NCBI RefSeq assembly: GCF_050624435.1
Contig: NC_134536.1
Span: 142,087,059-142,151,058 of the forward strand
DNA: 64,000 nt
Direction of reading: 5' to 3'
Source of the DNA: Tenrec ecaudatus
Taxonomy: Eukaryota > Chordata > Mammalia > Afrosoricida > Tenrecidae
Shown here one piece after another: positions 44,879 to 55,753 of the stretch. How positions within the stretch are numbered: position 1 is the stretch's first letter; every line of letters starts with the position of its first letter. Both the position numbers and the translations under genes were made by a program. The notes beneath the pieces are model-generated. The model had not been told where the DNA came from. It made no database searches and saw only the letters and a program-made list of their open reading frames with translations.

Positions 44879-45192
44879 TCGAAATACTCTACGGACAACC
44901 TTTTCTTTTCTCGCCTCTTCCTGCAACTGATTGCCCTCTGCTAGCTTCGTACCTTCCATACTTGTCCTTGCTCCGCAACCTTCTTAGACAACACGAAAAC
45001 TCCCCCATCCCTGAACCATCTCCGACCTCTGCTGATCACCAAAAACCAGTGCATCCTGGAAAAGCTGTGTTAATTAAATCCCTAGCACCCAGACCCTTAG
45101 CACCCCGGTGGGAAGGCCCTTACACCGTAGTGCTCACCACTCCCTTGGCAGTCAAGGGTCTTGGAATAGATTCCTGGGTACATTTGTCCTGA
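44866..45192 (+). pseudogene. pol: Integrase C-terminal remnant (pol), class I provirus
   Basis: The frame that ends at 45192 reads EILYGQPFL, then HPGKAVLIKS and RWEGPYTVVLTTPLAVK, the conserved C-terminal part of gammaretroviral integrase. The catalytic core is deleted, and the apparent start Met lies in LTR sequence. Confidence 0.75.
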
Positions 45193-45218
45193 GTCAAGGC
45201 AGCAGTGAACTCTGACCA

Positions 45219-46290
45219 TGGCTCCCAGTGGTCTGGCTCAGTCTACTGGTCCTATGTCTCTCCGCCTCACTCGCCTCACCAAGCCAGCCAGCTAAACCTA
45301 ATATAATTTCCCCTTTTGCTGGCGATTTTACTTGACTGAAAACTATACCAATTACGCCCGCACTAAGCATTATGATTATTTGCTGGCCACCGCTGACTGC
45401 CCACCCACAGGGTGCAGAACACCCATATACTTAAATTTCACTGACTTTAAGCGGCATCAAGGAAAAGCTGATCCCATCATTTGCTACCTGTATGACCAGA
45501 AGGCAACTACCCAATGTGCAAAAAGGTGAATACAGAAAAATGTAGGGTGTCCTTGGTCTTCCTGCCAGATACTTTACCTTTCCCTTTGTCCCCAGGGATG
45601 ATTCTACTACCATCAATCTAAATACACTCTCACAATCCCAGACCCCTGGGATAGCCGCTGGACACCTCTGGTTCCAGGAGCGTGGTACGCCACTCGCCGA
45701 GAGAAATTTCCAGACGCCAAACTCTATGTATGGAGGTCGCTACTCCAGGTCCAATCCACCATCCACTGTAATATTCAGATCCAAGACCTTCAACTCACTA
45801 AGCAAATTTCTAAACCTTCTGAGTCTCCCTTCTCCCAGCTTACCCTGCTACAGCAGGGACTGGCCATTGCCAATTTGCTGGACTAGGCAACCTCTCCACC
45901 TGCTGCATGTGTGCAGCCCTAGAACGCCCTCCTCTGGTAGCAGTACCAGGTCCTGCCCTGTCATTTTCATCCAACGTAAAGACCACAAAACCCATAACCA
46001 TCCCCAATATTCCTCTGTACATCCAACCAGAAAACACTCAAGTGCCCTTTTGCTACTCCAATCCATCGACACAGACATGTAATGTCACCCAAATCCCCTC
46101 CAAACCACTAACAGCGCCAGAAAAAAATTTTCTTTTGGTGCAACTATACACTAAGCATTTAAACATCAGTTCTACCTTACCCTTTTGTGCCTGCCCGTCA
46201 CTCTGGTTCCGCAGCTCACTACATACACTCTGGCTGAGGTCCAGGACAAATACATCCAGGTATACAGTCGCCAAACTAAAAGAGCAGTTT
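45219..46290 (+). pseudogene. env: Envelope surface-subunit remnant, class I provirus
   Basis: An ATG at 45219 starts a signal-peptide-like stretch, followed by pieces in shifting frames. A 65-codon frame (45332-45529) is Cys-rich with several Tyr and one N-glycosylation site. Later pieces at 45726-46082 and 45907-46302 contain further N-x-T sites. Several stops and frame changes separate them, so no intact SU exists. Confidence 0.6.
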
Positions 46291-47012
46291 TTCTTCCGAT
46301 AGCAGTGAGAATCTCCTTAGCCTCAGCAGCAGGTGCAGTAGGACTCAGCGGCGGGACCCTTAGACCCTCTATCACCACAGCAGACAAGTTATCCACACGC
46401 TTCCAGCTGGCAGTCGATGCCTCTGCCAAATCTCTAGCCTCCCTGCAGAAACAAACAACCTCTGTTGCCCAAGTTGCCTTGCAGAGCCGTTGCACTTTAG
46501 ACCTCATCACTGCTGAAAAAGGAGGAACCTGCTTATTCCTCCAGGAGGAATGCCGTTATTACATCAATAAGCTGGGAATTGTGGAAACTAGAGTCCAGAC
46601 CCTCAACAAGCTAAACCGTGAGCTGCAAAACAACAGATTCAGAACAGACGGATCCTCTTCCTGGTGGAACTCTTCTCTGTACTCCTTCCTAGCCCCCATA
46701 CTAGAACCCATAATTTTAGTAGTAATTTTGCTCTTAATTGCTCCTTGTCTCATTCAGCTCCTGCAAAGTCGACTCCGCGAAATCACCCGTATAGCAGTCC
46801 GCAAAATCACCCGTATAGCAGTCCACCAGCAACAACAACCTCTCCACCCTGTGCCAGGCCGCAACTCCCAGTACTCTGCCTGGAAAAGCCCCTCCCCTTG
46901 CTCTTCGCCCACTACCCACAGGAAGCAGTTACAGAAATGGACTAATGTTGTCCCTTTTCCCTATAGGGTCAGTCTAAAACGTCCTGTCTTGGCACAACAG
47001 ACTCCATTTTAG
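46185..47012 (+). CDS. env: Open frame covering the envelope transmembrane subunit, class I provirus
   Basis: A 275-codon frame without stops. In order: SU C-terminal tail; a furin-like site RQTKR (about residues 29-33); a hydrophobic Ala/Gly-rich fusion-peptide-like stretch (about 34-58); a heptad region with N/Q/L; a segment matching the so-called immunosuppressive domain position; C-x6-C (about 116-123) followed by Arg where C-x6-C-C is usual; a membrane span (about 168-190); and a long tail with a 24-bp tandem duplication. Without SU or signal peptide it cannot be a normal envelope. The open frame may be chance survival. Confidence 0.55.
   Translation: MCLPVTLVPQLTTYTLAEVQDKYIQVYSRQTKRAVFLPIAVRISLASAAGAVGLSGGTLRPSITTADKLSTRFQLAVDASAKSLASLQKQTTSVAQVALQSRCTLDLITAEKGGTCLFLQEECRYYINKLGIVETRVQTLNKLNRELQNNRFRTDGSSSWWNSSLYSFLAPILEPIILVVILLLIAPCLIQLLQSRLREITRIAVRKITRIAVHQQQQPLHPVPGRNSQYSAWKSPSPCSSPTTHRKQLQKWTNVVPFPYRVSLKRPVLAQQTPF
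46777..46824 (+). repeat. 24-bp tandem duplication in the envelope tail
   Basis: Two 24-base units with one mismatch (46777-46800, 46801-46824) each encode ITRIAVR or ITRIAVH. The frame is preserved because 24 is a multiple of three. Confidence 0.85.
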
Positions 47013-47397
47013 CTCTCAAGACTGACCCCTAACTGACCTCCCCTCCTCTGCTCAACCCCAAATTCCTGGAACCAGCTCCTCCCAAAGCCAGAAGGTTTTC
47101 TGAAGATATGGTCACTCCACGCGTCCCTGACATATATAGGTAAGATTAACGACCTTCTCCCTTCGGAAGCACCTGTGTGCGCAGATCCAAACCCCCCCCC
47201 CCCAAGCTATGATTCTCCCCAGCTGTGCCTGCCAGCAGTGGGCATAAAAACGCCGCCAGGATTTTTTCCCTGGCGTGGCTTCAATAGCTCAATACCCTGA
47301 GTTGCTGAACCCGCCACAAGTTCGCAATAAAGCCTGCTTCTAAAACTTAATTAATTGGGTCTTTGATTCTGTTTTCGAGTCCAAATAAACTTTTACA
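46981..47397 (+). mobile_element. 3' LTR of the class I provirus
   Basis: A U3 similar to 44642-44878 is followed by 'ggcataaaaacgcc' (TATA-like, 47242-47253), an AATAAA at 47326-47331, and an end 'aaacttttaca' at 47397. A poly-C run near 47192-47203 interrupts U3. Confidence 0.75.
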
Positions 47398-47515
47398 CTG
47401 AGCCTCGAGAAGGCTTTGGGAGTCAAAATACTCCCAGCCTCCAGGCAGCAGCGTCCCAGCCCCCTCCCAAATGCAGCCCAGGAAGGCAGGCACAGAGAGG
47501 CACATCAAGTCCCGC
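47398..47515. other. Short spacer remnant before unit C
   Basis: About 120 bp between the provirus and the small minisatellite; nothing recognised. Confidence 0.4.
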
Positions 47516-47592
47516 ACACCAGCAAGGAACGGCGCAAAGACCGACACCAGCAAGAAACGGCGCAAAGACAGACACCAGCAAGGAATGGCGCA
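47516..47592 (+). repeat. 28-bp minisatellite at the unit C breakpoint (2.75 copies)
   Basis: Copies start at 47516, 47544 and 47572 with the core ACACCAGCAAGGAACGGCGC and single-base variants. The array ends exactly where homology to the inverted unit begins (47592 pairs with 32114). Confidence 0.85.
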
Positions 47593-47604
47593 AGTAAACC
47601 TGAA

Positions 47605-49548
47605 ACTTATGGTACCATGCTCTCTACTTACTGAAAAGACAAGGTGTAAAAGTAACGAAGAAAAAGATACAATGTTTTCTAAAAGTAGTAAAAAGGTATA
47701 ATTCATGGTTCTCAGAGGAAGGAACTTTTGATTTAGAGACCTGGGAGGAGGTCATTGTCAACTTAAAGGAAGCACAGAGATGGGGAGAGTATCCCTATGG
47801 AGAAGTGGTCTCTGTGGGTACAAGTTAAGATGGTTTTAAAACTTTTGCAGGAGGAAGAGAATAAGGATGAACAGTCTAGTGAGAAGTCTTGTGTCTATTC
47901 AAATCTAGCAAAGCAAGCTAAAGTGTCTGTGAATAAGCATGATTTAGGTTATGAAACTTTAGGAAAAACTGAAAAGGCAGGGATTGGTTTGTTATCTAAA
48001 GCCTCCAATTCTAGAACAGAACCTCATTGCCAAAGCCTGTATGCTCTCGCGAGACTGCAGACTCCGAAGGTTTAAAGGTGATACAGTACTAGAGGCAGTG
48101 GATTGCAAGATCCAAAGCATGGCTATTAAACAATCCCAGGAAGCTCCCTTGCTTTCAAAGGTAGAGAAAGCCAAGAAGCAGAACAGGCAACGTCTAAGAT
48201 GCCCAAATTTAAATCAGATGAGAAGCAGTGAGAACGGGTTTCAGGCAGATGAGAAGATTTTAGGCAGAGCTAAAAGAATGAGCCTGAGTCAGAAGGGGAC
48301 ATAGTAAAAGCAACTGCTCTCCTGCTGGAATTTAGTGTAAGAAAGGCCAGAGATTGTAAAACAATCAAGCAAGCCAGCCCTGAAGGTAGAGAGATTAGCT
48401 CCAAAGAAATGCAAACTAGGAGAGCTAGCACAGAAGGTGAAGTTCAGGAAGTGGAACTCCAAGATATCCAGATTGAAAAGAGTAGCTCAGAGAATAGACG
48501 TAAAGAAGCAAAGTATAGGAAAGCACCTTTACTCTCCAGAGTAGGAAGAGGGATTGCAGAAGAAGATTTAGAATGCAAGATGTCTTATCCTGTTAGAACC
48601 AAAAGGAATTCACAGTGCCTTTGCCTTTTAAGTTGCTAAAAGATCTCAAGCAGGCAATCAATGACTACAGCCCAGACTCACATTTTGTAATTAGCATGAT
48701 AAGGGCTCTAGCAGAGTCTGACAGCTGGACCCCTACAGATTGGAAAGCTTTAGTGAGAATTTGTCTTTACTCTTCAGAATGCTTGTGATATCAAATGCTA
48801 TGGAAGGAAGCAGCCCTTGCAAGAGCTGGGAAGAATGCTGAGGATGGGATAGATATAGGAATTCATCAATTGCTAGGGGATGCAAATTATATTACAGTTG
48901 AGTCTCAACTACAGTTTACTGAACAGACAATAGGACAGATACATGAGGTTTGCTTAAGGACCTGGGAAAAGATAATTCCATCAGAAGAGAGAACGCCGCG
49001 TTACAGGGCTATAAGACAACAGAATATGATGAGCGTTACGCTGACTTTGTGTCCCGACTGGAAGATGCTATTTCCAAATGTGTGAAGAATGTTCAGGCAG
49101 TAAGAGACCTAGTGCACAAGCTATCTTATGATTTCTCTAATAAGCACTGTAAAAATGCCTTGCATCCCTACAGCGAACAGGGCACTTTGCTGGGTTATTT
49201 TAGGATATGCAGGAATGTAGAGGCAGAGGAATACAAGGCAGACCTCATGGCAGCTTCATTGGCAAACTATATCAGACCTGGAAGAAAGTGCTTTAGTTGT
49301 GGGAAGACAAGTCATCTTCAAAAGAGTGTAGGCAGAGCAGGCTGCGGCCAATGTCAGAGCATGGGCCAGGACCATGGAGATCGGGTTTAGACGAACCTGA
49401 ACTCTGCCTCCATTGTAGGAAGGGAACTCATTGGGCGAGCCAATGTCGTTCAAAAATCAACCGTGAAGGGTCGCCATTAGCAAAGACTTCCCGGCGGGAA
49501 AATAGTGGAAGAAGCTTGATGCAGAGCCCTCATAGCAGAGCGTGGTAG
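47605..49548 (+). pseudogene. gag: gag remnant (MA-CA-NC), betaretrovirus-like (unit C)
   Basis: Same motifs and breaks as in A and B. Matrix-like sequence at 47605-47825, capsid at 48630-49100 with a frame change before the major homology region (about 49000-49070), and zinc knuckles at about 49285-49330 and 49400-49445. The first knuckle lacks its last Cys. A few private changes (for example CLRTWEKI). Confidence 0.78.
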
Positions 49549-49677
49549 GCAAGGTGTCTGCCTACTGGAGCAAAGAAGATCTTTGAGAGAAATCGCCTTT
49601 ATCTAGCAGCCTCACAGCAGGAGAACAGACCTAGCCAAAGAGGCAAAAACCTAGTCTCTGTTCTCACTGCAGTTGGT

Positions 49678-50270
49678 TTGAATAACCAAGAGATGGCTCA
49701 GAAGCCTTCACAGGAGCTTGATCCTCAAAAGCAGGGACCTCTTATTGAAAGATTAATACAGTTTCTATCAGGAAGATTTAACCTTAGTACTCAAGAAATT
49801 AAAATTGATACTGGAGTTGATAAGAGTTGTAAGAAAAAGCCCAAAACTGTGATTGAATCAGAAACGAAGAGCAGTAATTGGGGTCCACTACCTAAAAGAA
49901 CTATAGGAAGTTTATTAAGAAAGTCCAAAAAAAAAAAAAAAAGAAAGTCCAACATAAATTCTCAAGGTGTTGCTGGAGTTATTGGTCAGGATTGTGAAGA
50001 AGAAATTAAGGCAGTAATGAGTTCTGATATACCATGGTTTGTAAAAATGTAGGATCGCTTAAGCCAATTTTCCCTTCCTTGCATTTCTAGAGTAAAAATT
50101 TATACCTATCAGGAAAGAGTACTTGAGAAGTTTGACCACCCTATAAATCAAGCAGTCTTCTGGACTGCTGTTGTGGAGAAACAGCGCCCCCACATGGAAT
50201 TAGAAATGGAAGGAAAAAGGTTTGTTAACTGTGGATGCCGGGTCATTTCCTTAGGGCATTCAGGGGGGCC
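49678..50270 (+). pseudogene. pro: dUTPase-protease remnant (unit C)
   Basis: Here the A-tract (49925-49942, with a G) leaves the frame open through the dUTPase motif up to a stop at 50050, giving 124 codons. A and B are frame-broken at this tract. The protease-like part follows at about 50110-50270, with the catalytic position again changed to NCG. Confidence 0.6.
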
Positions 50271-51237
50271 TAAGGCCCTCCCATTAACTTCCCCTAAAGC
50301 CAGCATAGAGGGAATGAGTGAAGTTAACCAAGACAGAATATTGCAAGGTAAAATCATACAGTGTGAGAAGCCTGAAAGGCAAAACGGCTCAATTGAGCCT
50401 ATAACCTTATTGGTAAGCCTGGAGAAAAAATGTCTGCTTGGTAAGTTACTTCAAGATCAGCTGAACAAATTTATTAAGAATTTTTTCAGTCTTTCAAAGT
50501 ATGATAAGAAGTTCTCCCAATTAGTTAGCTCTCTTAATTCTCTGAGGGATGGGAGCCAGTATTTACATAACAATGAAGGTTATCTAACTAGTACTTTTAC
50601 TGGTTCAAGATCTAGCAATGCTTTACTATTTAAATTGTTAAAACAGAAGGAGGAGAAGAGGAATCTTATGTGTGACAAAGTTCATTTACTCATTTTAACT
50701 AAAAAATTTTTCTCCTTACTAAAAGCTTGTAATAAAATTAGGGAAGATAAACACGTTTTCAATTCTACAGAGAAAATTGATCCTAAGAAATCTGAGGATG
50801 ATGGAAACTGTGTTTGGGATCCAGGTCCATTCACCTGGAGAAAAGGCTATGCATGTATGTTTTTTACAGAATAAAACTGATGGACTCCCTTTAAAAGGAC
50901 GCAACCACCTTTGGAGAAAGATGGACAAGGAAGAGATGGAGAGGCCAACCAATATTAATCATAAATCCTTTTTTCAGGTTAATGATACCCCAAAGAGAGG
51001 GGCTATTTCTTTATATTTTCACAGGCAAAGGAGATAGGTGGATTTCTCTTCAGCCAGCAAGGCCCAGAAGAAAGCGGGTCACTGTTATTGAAGTTATTCA
51101 AAACGGCAAGAAGACCTCGAAGATTCCTGAGAATGGCGATTGCTGACTGCTGAGATATTTCTTCCATTGCTGACGCTGTCTAAGAGACACTCTGGGATGC
51201 TATCATAACTGAACATTTTATACAATGTGACTGGAAT
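50271..51237 (+). pseudogene. Retroviral region kept only in unit C
   Basis: A 233-codon frame (50173-50874) continues from the protease region through Leu/Lys-rich sequence to DPGPFTWRKGYACMFF. That last part recalls the C-terminal barrel of betaretroviral integrase or the nearby pol-env overlap. A second frame follows (50777-51037). Positions 50697-51237 have no counterpart in A or B. Assignment is tentative: no reverse transcriptase or integrase catalytic motif is visible. Confidence 0.45.
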
Positions 51238-51289
51238 ATTACTGCAGACTGCTTTGCTGAAAGGTCAAGATTTTGAATTTGTCAATGCT

Positions 51290-51710
51290 ATAATGTGATT
51301 GGAATGTAACTGATTTCTGTATAACCACTTATCCTTATAATAAGACATTGCATGATTGGAATTTGATTAGGAAACATTTGCAAGGGTTTAAGGGAAACAT
51401 TTCATTAGATATTGATCAGCTTAAAAAGGATATTTTCTATACATTCAAAGACAAGCTTGAGGCTTCTCCTGGCTCTGATGTGATTAAGCAATTGAGGAGT
51501 AGCATGGAAGGGTTGGACCCGCGAGCTTGGGGGCAAAGTACTTCACATAGCTTAAGTTCCAGTCTGACTGTGTTTTTTATCATAATTGTGATGCTTGCAG
51601 TCTCATGTCACTTCTATAGGAAGCTAATAGATATGAAAAGAGACCATGTTGCCTCCGTGACACTATTGAATCTTAAACATAATGCAGAGAGGGGAAATGT
51701 GGGATACTAG
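51290..51710 (+). pseudogene. env: Envelope TM remnant, betaretrovirus-like (unit C)
   Basis: Same 120-codon frame as copies A and B (51348-51710), with two or three residue changes. One membrane span; upstream in-frame sites NVT and NKT. Confidence 0.65.
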
Positions 51711-52115
51711 CACCAAGGGAAATAATACTGGGACTTATTCCCTGACTGGTACAGAGGGAATCTGGGAGACTAATGTTCCATGGCTGGAAGACCACCACTC
51801 TGTTAGTTGGAGATATACTCCAAGTTCATGTTCCTGCGGTAATCTATCATTTCCACAGATTCTCCCTTAAAGCTGTGCTGCCTTAAAGTGAGCGCATGGC
51901 TGATACATTCTCCCTATAGAAGCAGACATTCCTATTTGGCTCTATTTCTTCCCACCGCAGTATCCAATCTCTCTCATACCTTCCTCCAATAACAGATGGG
52001 AATAAGGGGACTTTACCCCCAGTGGCTGGATTCTAAATGTTTCTATCAAGCCTGAATTTTTGGCTATATTAATTGGATCATGAAGTTTTGCCTTTACAGC
52101 TTTAAATGTATAGGA
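51699..52115 (+). mobile_element. Presumed 3' LTR part (unit C)
   Basis: Equivalent of 8230-8647; starts TGTGGGATACTAGC and is truncated at the CpG island. Confidence 0.45.
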
Positions 52116-52119
52116 AATG

Positions 52120-52935
52120 ATTTAAAAACACGTCAGTCACGCCCACCACAGGTTTCCCGCTCCTAAAACTCACTTCCGTGCAAAAAGACACCTGAGTGGC
52201 AGGCGGGTTGGGCCGCCCGCGTAGACTCCACGGCGCCAACGCCGCTCTCCGCTGAGGCGCCCTCAGGAGGCGCCCGAACGCGCCCCGCCCCGCCCCCCCC
52301 CTGTTGGGGACGTCCGGCAGAGCCTCAGCAAGGCATCCCGAGGGCGGCCAGGCTCGGGCTCGTTCTTCGAGCCGGCAGGAAGCGCAGCACCGGCGCCGGA
52401 GCCTCCGGCCGGGATCTCCAAGAGCTAGCCGCCGCGACCCCCCGCCCTCGGCCGCCCTCAGCCGCGCCGCATCGGGGTCCGCTGCCGCTCTCACCTGCGC
52501 GGCGCCCCGCCCCGCGCAGTGCGCTCCGCATCCGTGTGCCGTCAGTAGCCCCAGCCGCCGCGACCGCCCCGCGCGGTCACCTCCCGCCTGCCCGGCGCCG
52601 CACTGCGCCCGCCCGCCGCCCGCCGCCCACGGCCAGGGCCCGTTCAGCCGCCCCCGCCGCCCGGACCGGCGGAGCACGGGCGCCCGCGCCTCCCAGCGAG
52701 CTGCACGGCCGGCCGGGGCCTCCAGCTGCCTTTCTGGAGCCTCTCCTGGAGGGTCCTGAGGGACCGCAGAGCCCCCGGACCCCTGCCTTCTGGAGCGGCC
52801 CGCAGCCGCCTCGCGGGGACCCCTCTGCCTCGGCGTTCCCTCGCAGCCCTTCGCCCCACTTGTGCCCCGCGGCGCCGCAGACCCCAGAACCCCCTTCCTG
52901 AGCTTAGGAGTGCGGGGATGTTGACCCGCACCGTC
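52120..52935 (-). promoter_or_regulatory. CpG island with consensus splice donor (unit C)
   Basis: Reverse complement of 7410-8226. The donor on the minus strand follows 52495. Differences from A and B are few. The open frame that crosses it is longer here (304 codons) because of a small indel in the G run near 52290, which argues against a conserved protein. Confidence 0.7.
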
Positions 52936-53260
52936 GATGGCCGTTGAAAGGCTGAAGTTCCCACTTCCAAGTTCAAGAATATTCTGTGTGTTCATTTTTG
53001 TGATAACAGCTAACACTTGGCTGCAGTTTCATCGGTTAACCAATTCTTTTCGTATTCTGCTCGCCTGTTCGCTTTTGTCTCAACCAGGAAATGTCACGCC
53101 CCTCATTCTTGGATCACAGTTGAATTTTTTATTGATTATAAACCCTAATGTCGACTTACTGTAAAGCACCTGTACGAGGAAGCTTCAAAAATTCATGGGA
53201 AATTATCTTCTCTTTTCATTCCTTTCTCCCACGATCTTTCCGAAGCTCCCGCGTGTTGTG

Positions 53261-53861
53261 ATGCCAGTGTACAATTAGTAAAGCCACTCTGGCAAATAAT
53301 TCAGTAGTCTGGGATATAATTTAGAACTATATGCTATGCAAAGCAAAGGTGGCAAAACAATCCAGTGGTAAAGGAATACTTTGGTTAATGAGTGGTTGAA
53401 TTGGCTGAATTTACAAGAAATCAAAGGAAGGAGCATACTACATTCAAAAATAAACTCCAGGAGGATTAGAGCGATAAAATATTCAAAGCATTAAAAACTT
53501 AGAGGGATTTATTTTCGAGGGTAGCAATTTAGCTTTAGTGAGGTGGAAACTTTAAGCAAGACACGAAGGTTCATGTCTTTAAAGGAAAGATAAAGCTATT
53601 TGACTATATACAGATGTTTTTACCTTTTAGCATGGTATCACAATGACAAGAAAAGTGTTTTAAAAGAACAATTGGCTATGCAAAACGCATGGCAATCTAA
53701 CATAAAGTTTCTATAAATTATTTTTCCAGACAAATTGCTCGGTTCTATATGTTTTTAATACAGGCAATGCATACACACAGACAACTAACAGAAGAGAGGT
53801 TCATAAGCATGATTCATAAACATTGAAAAGATGCCTAATGTCATTGAAAGCCCTGGAAACA
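53261..53861 (+). mobile_element. L1 ORF2-like remnant (unit C)
   Basis: Equivalent of 6485-7085, opposite strand. Confidence 0.6.
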
Positions 53862-53865
53862 TAAA

Positions 53866-54361
53866 GGGTTGAGATATAAATATTAAAGTCATTGGGAGCA
53901 TGAGAGATAGAAGAGATATTACAATAATGCAGTCACACACATATCATGGTAGCATTGCTCACCTCAGCCCCACTTGGTGGTCCACATGGAGAGAGGGGGA
54001 AGGGAAGGAGGACAAGGGGAATTGGAAACGGGAGGGTAAAGACATACATCACAGGAAGGACTTGGACTATGTTATACAGCAGTGAGAAGGGGTGGTCTAG
54101 GGGCATACATGCAATAGGAAGAGGAGGGATTGGGGGTATACAGGTGACAAAATGGGCGGATCCTACATTTAGAATGGCAGCTTAACTTTGACCTGTTTTC
54201 TGGATCTCCATATGAACCATTATCAGTAGGGTGTGAACTCCACCTACTGGAACCAAGCTAATGGTTCCAAGTTTTAGAGAAAAGCAATCCATTGTCTCCA
54301 CCAGCAGGGAGCAGAGACTGCAGTCTGGCAGCATTGCCTTGAGGGACCTTGCAAGCATCTG
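53866..54361 (-). mobile_element. Betaretrovirus-type LTR, truncated (unit C)
   Basis: Equivalent of 5985-6480, opposite strand. Confidence 0.65.
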
Positions 54362-54376
54362 GCCCACACACATTAT

Positions 54377-54550
54377 CCCTCTAGTAGGAATCAACCCAGT
54401 TAACTTACATTGGGGCTTTTAATCTCCAGACTATATATTTTTATTGGAGTAGAAAGCCTCATCTTTCTTCCCTGGAGCTGGCTGGTGGTTTTGAAGAGTG
54501 AAACCTTGTGGTTAACCGCCCAACCCATAACCTTCTATGGCACTAGAGCT
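54377..54550 (-). mobile_element. Afrotherian SINE (unit C)
   Basis: Equivalent of 5797-5970. Confidence 0.75.
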
Positions 54551-54645
54551 CCATGACTCTGAACTAGCAACGTAAAATGCTTTGCCCTCAGGCAGAGTTT
54601 GTTTGCTTCCACCCACTCCTCTGGCCAGCCTGGTGAGGAGTAGTC

Positions 54646-55011
54646 TAGCCCTCAAGAACTTGCCTGAGTATGCCCTTGATGGGAATTGGGGTACTGAGGT
54701 TGCACGTTCATGCCCTGACCAAGATGGTTGGAGGGCCCTGAACCAGTCCTGTAAACTTTTCTAGTCTGCAATAATGTATTTACTCCAATCATGGTCCCTT
54801 TCCCATTTCTGTAGTCACATTTCCAACTGTGATGGTCTGATCTGCTGGGAACTTGACTTTTAAAGGGGCTTCCTTTGTTTTCCATGTGACCGAGCTGTTG
54901 TGAATCCTTCAGTCCCCATTATGGCCTCATGCTTACGGTCTCCCTCAACCAGATGATTTGTTTTTTCTGGACTTTGTCCCATTCAAGATTTAACAAGGGG
55001 GTCTCTGTAAA
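54646..55011 (-). repeat. Unclassified dispersed repeat 'R' (unit C)
   Basis: Equivalent of 5335-5700. Confidence 0.55.
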
Positions 55012-55326
55012 TTATATTTGAACTTCGAGTCTTCTCCCTGATCTAAAACAATGCACACAAAAATATATACCAATTCGATCATTTCTACATGTACAATTTG
55101 CTAACATTCATTATATTTCTGAAATTATGTAGCCATTCTCACTGTCCTTTTCCAATTCCAAATTTCCATCACACACATAAGCTCACTGCCCCTTAAACTT
55201 TTCACCTAACCTTCCAAGTTCCTGTGTCAATCTGATCACAGACAGATTATTCTTTAAAAGAGCACAATGTCTAAAGCAGATCTTCTTCACTGATTCAGCT
55301 TTTGGTTGGCTTTAAAAAGACTTTAC

Positions 55327-55502
55327 AAAAATCAAATCTGCTGCTATCAAGTTAATGCTGACTCATAGTGAATACCCCCTATGGGCTTCTGAGACTGTAA
55401 CTGTTTACAGGAGTAGAAAGGCCCACCTTTCTCCTGCAGAGCGGCTGGTAGTTTCAAACTGCTGAGCTTGTGGATCGCAGCCCAACATGAGTGCCCAGCA
55501 AA
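55327..55502 (-). mobile_element. Afrotherian SINE (unit C)
   Basis: Equivalent of 4845-5020. Confidence 0.8.
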
Positions 55503-55753
55503 GAGCACCCAGAGAAACTGAGCCCCACATCCTTAAGCCACATGAGCCATGGAGTCGGGCAGAGTTGAGATGCAGTCCTCCCCAAAGCCTTCAGAAACAA
55601 CAAGAAGCCTTCAGAGACATCAAGAAGGATCACTAACTCTTTTGGTAGCCAAAAGAACGATCAGCCCCATAGTCAAGAGGCAGGACAAGTATCAGTGGCT
55701 CTGGCCAGACTGGAGGGGCTCACTCAAGGCCATTCCAGGCCAGGGCCAGGTAC

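Larger units (their letters stand above)
44642..47397 (+). mobile_element. Gammaretrovirus-like (class I) provirus with large internal deletion
   Basis: Two LTR-related segments (44642-44878 and 46981-47397) enclose the end of integrase and an envelope region. Gag, protease and most of pol are gone: the 5' LTR runs directly into integrase at about 44866-44880. The pentamer CACTG precedes the 5' LTR (44637-44641) and occurs at 47396-47400, a possible target-site duplication. It is not in the duplicated units, so it marks the spacer. Confidence 0.8.
47592..52115 (+). mobile_element. Betaretrovirus-like endogenous retrovirus, copy C (5'-truncated)
   Basis: Starts inside gag matrix at the unit breakpoint and runs to the CpG island. 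It lacks the LTR and primer-binding site but uniquely keeps 541 bp between the protease region and envelope TM, showing that the L1-tail version in A and B is the derived state. Confidence 0.82.

Noticed and set aside
50173..50874. 233-codon frame as an intact retroviral protein
   Set aside because: It runs through a protease region lacking its catalytic residue and shows no complete domain. The apparent openness is limited to one copy.
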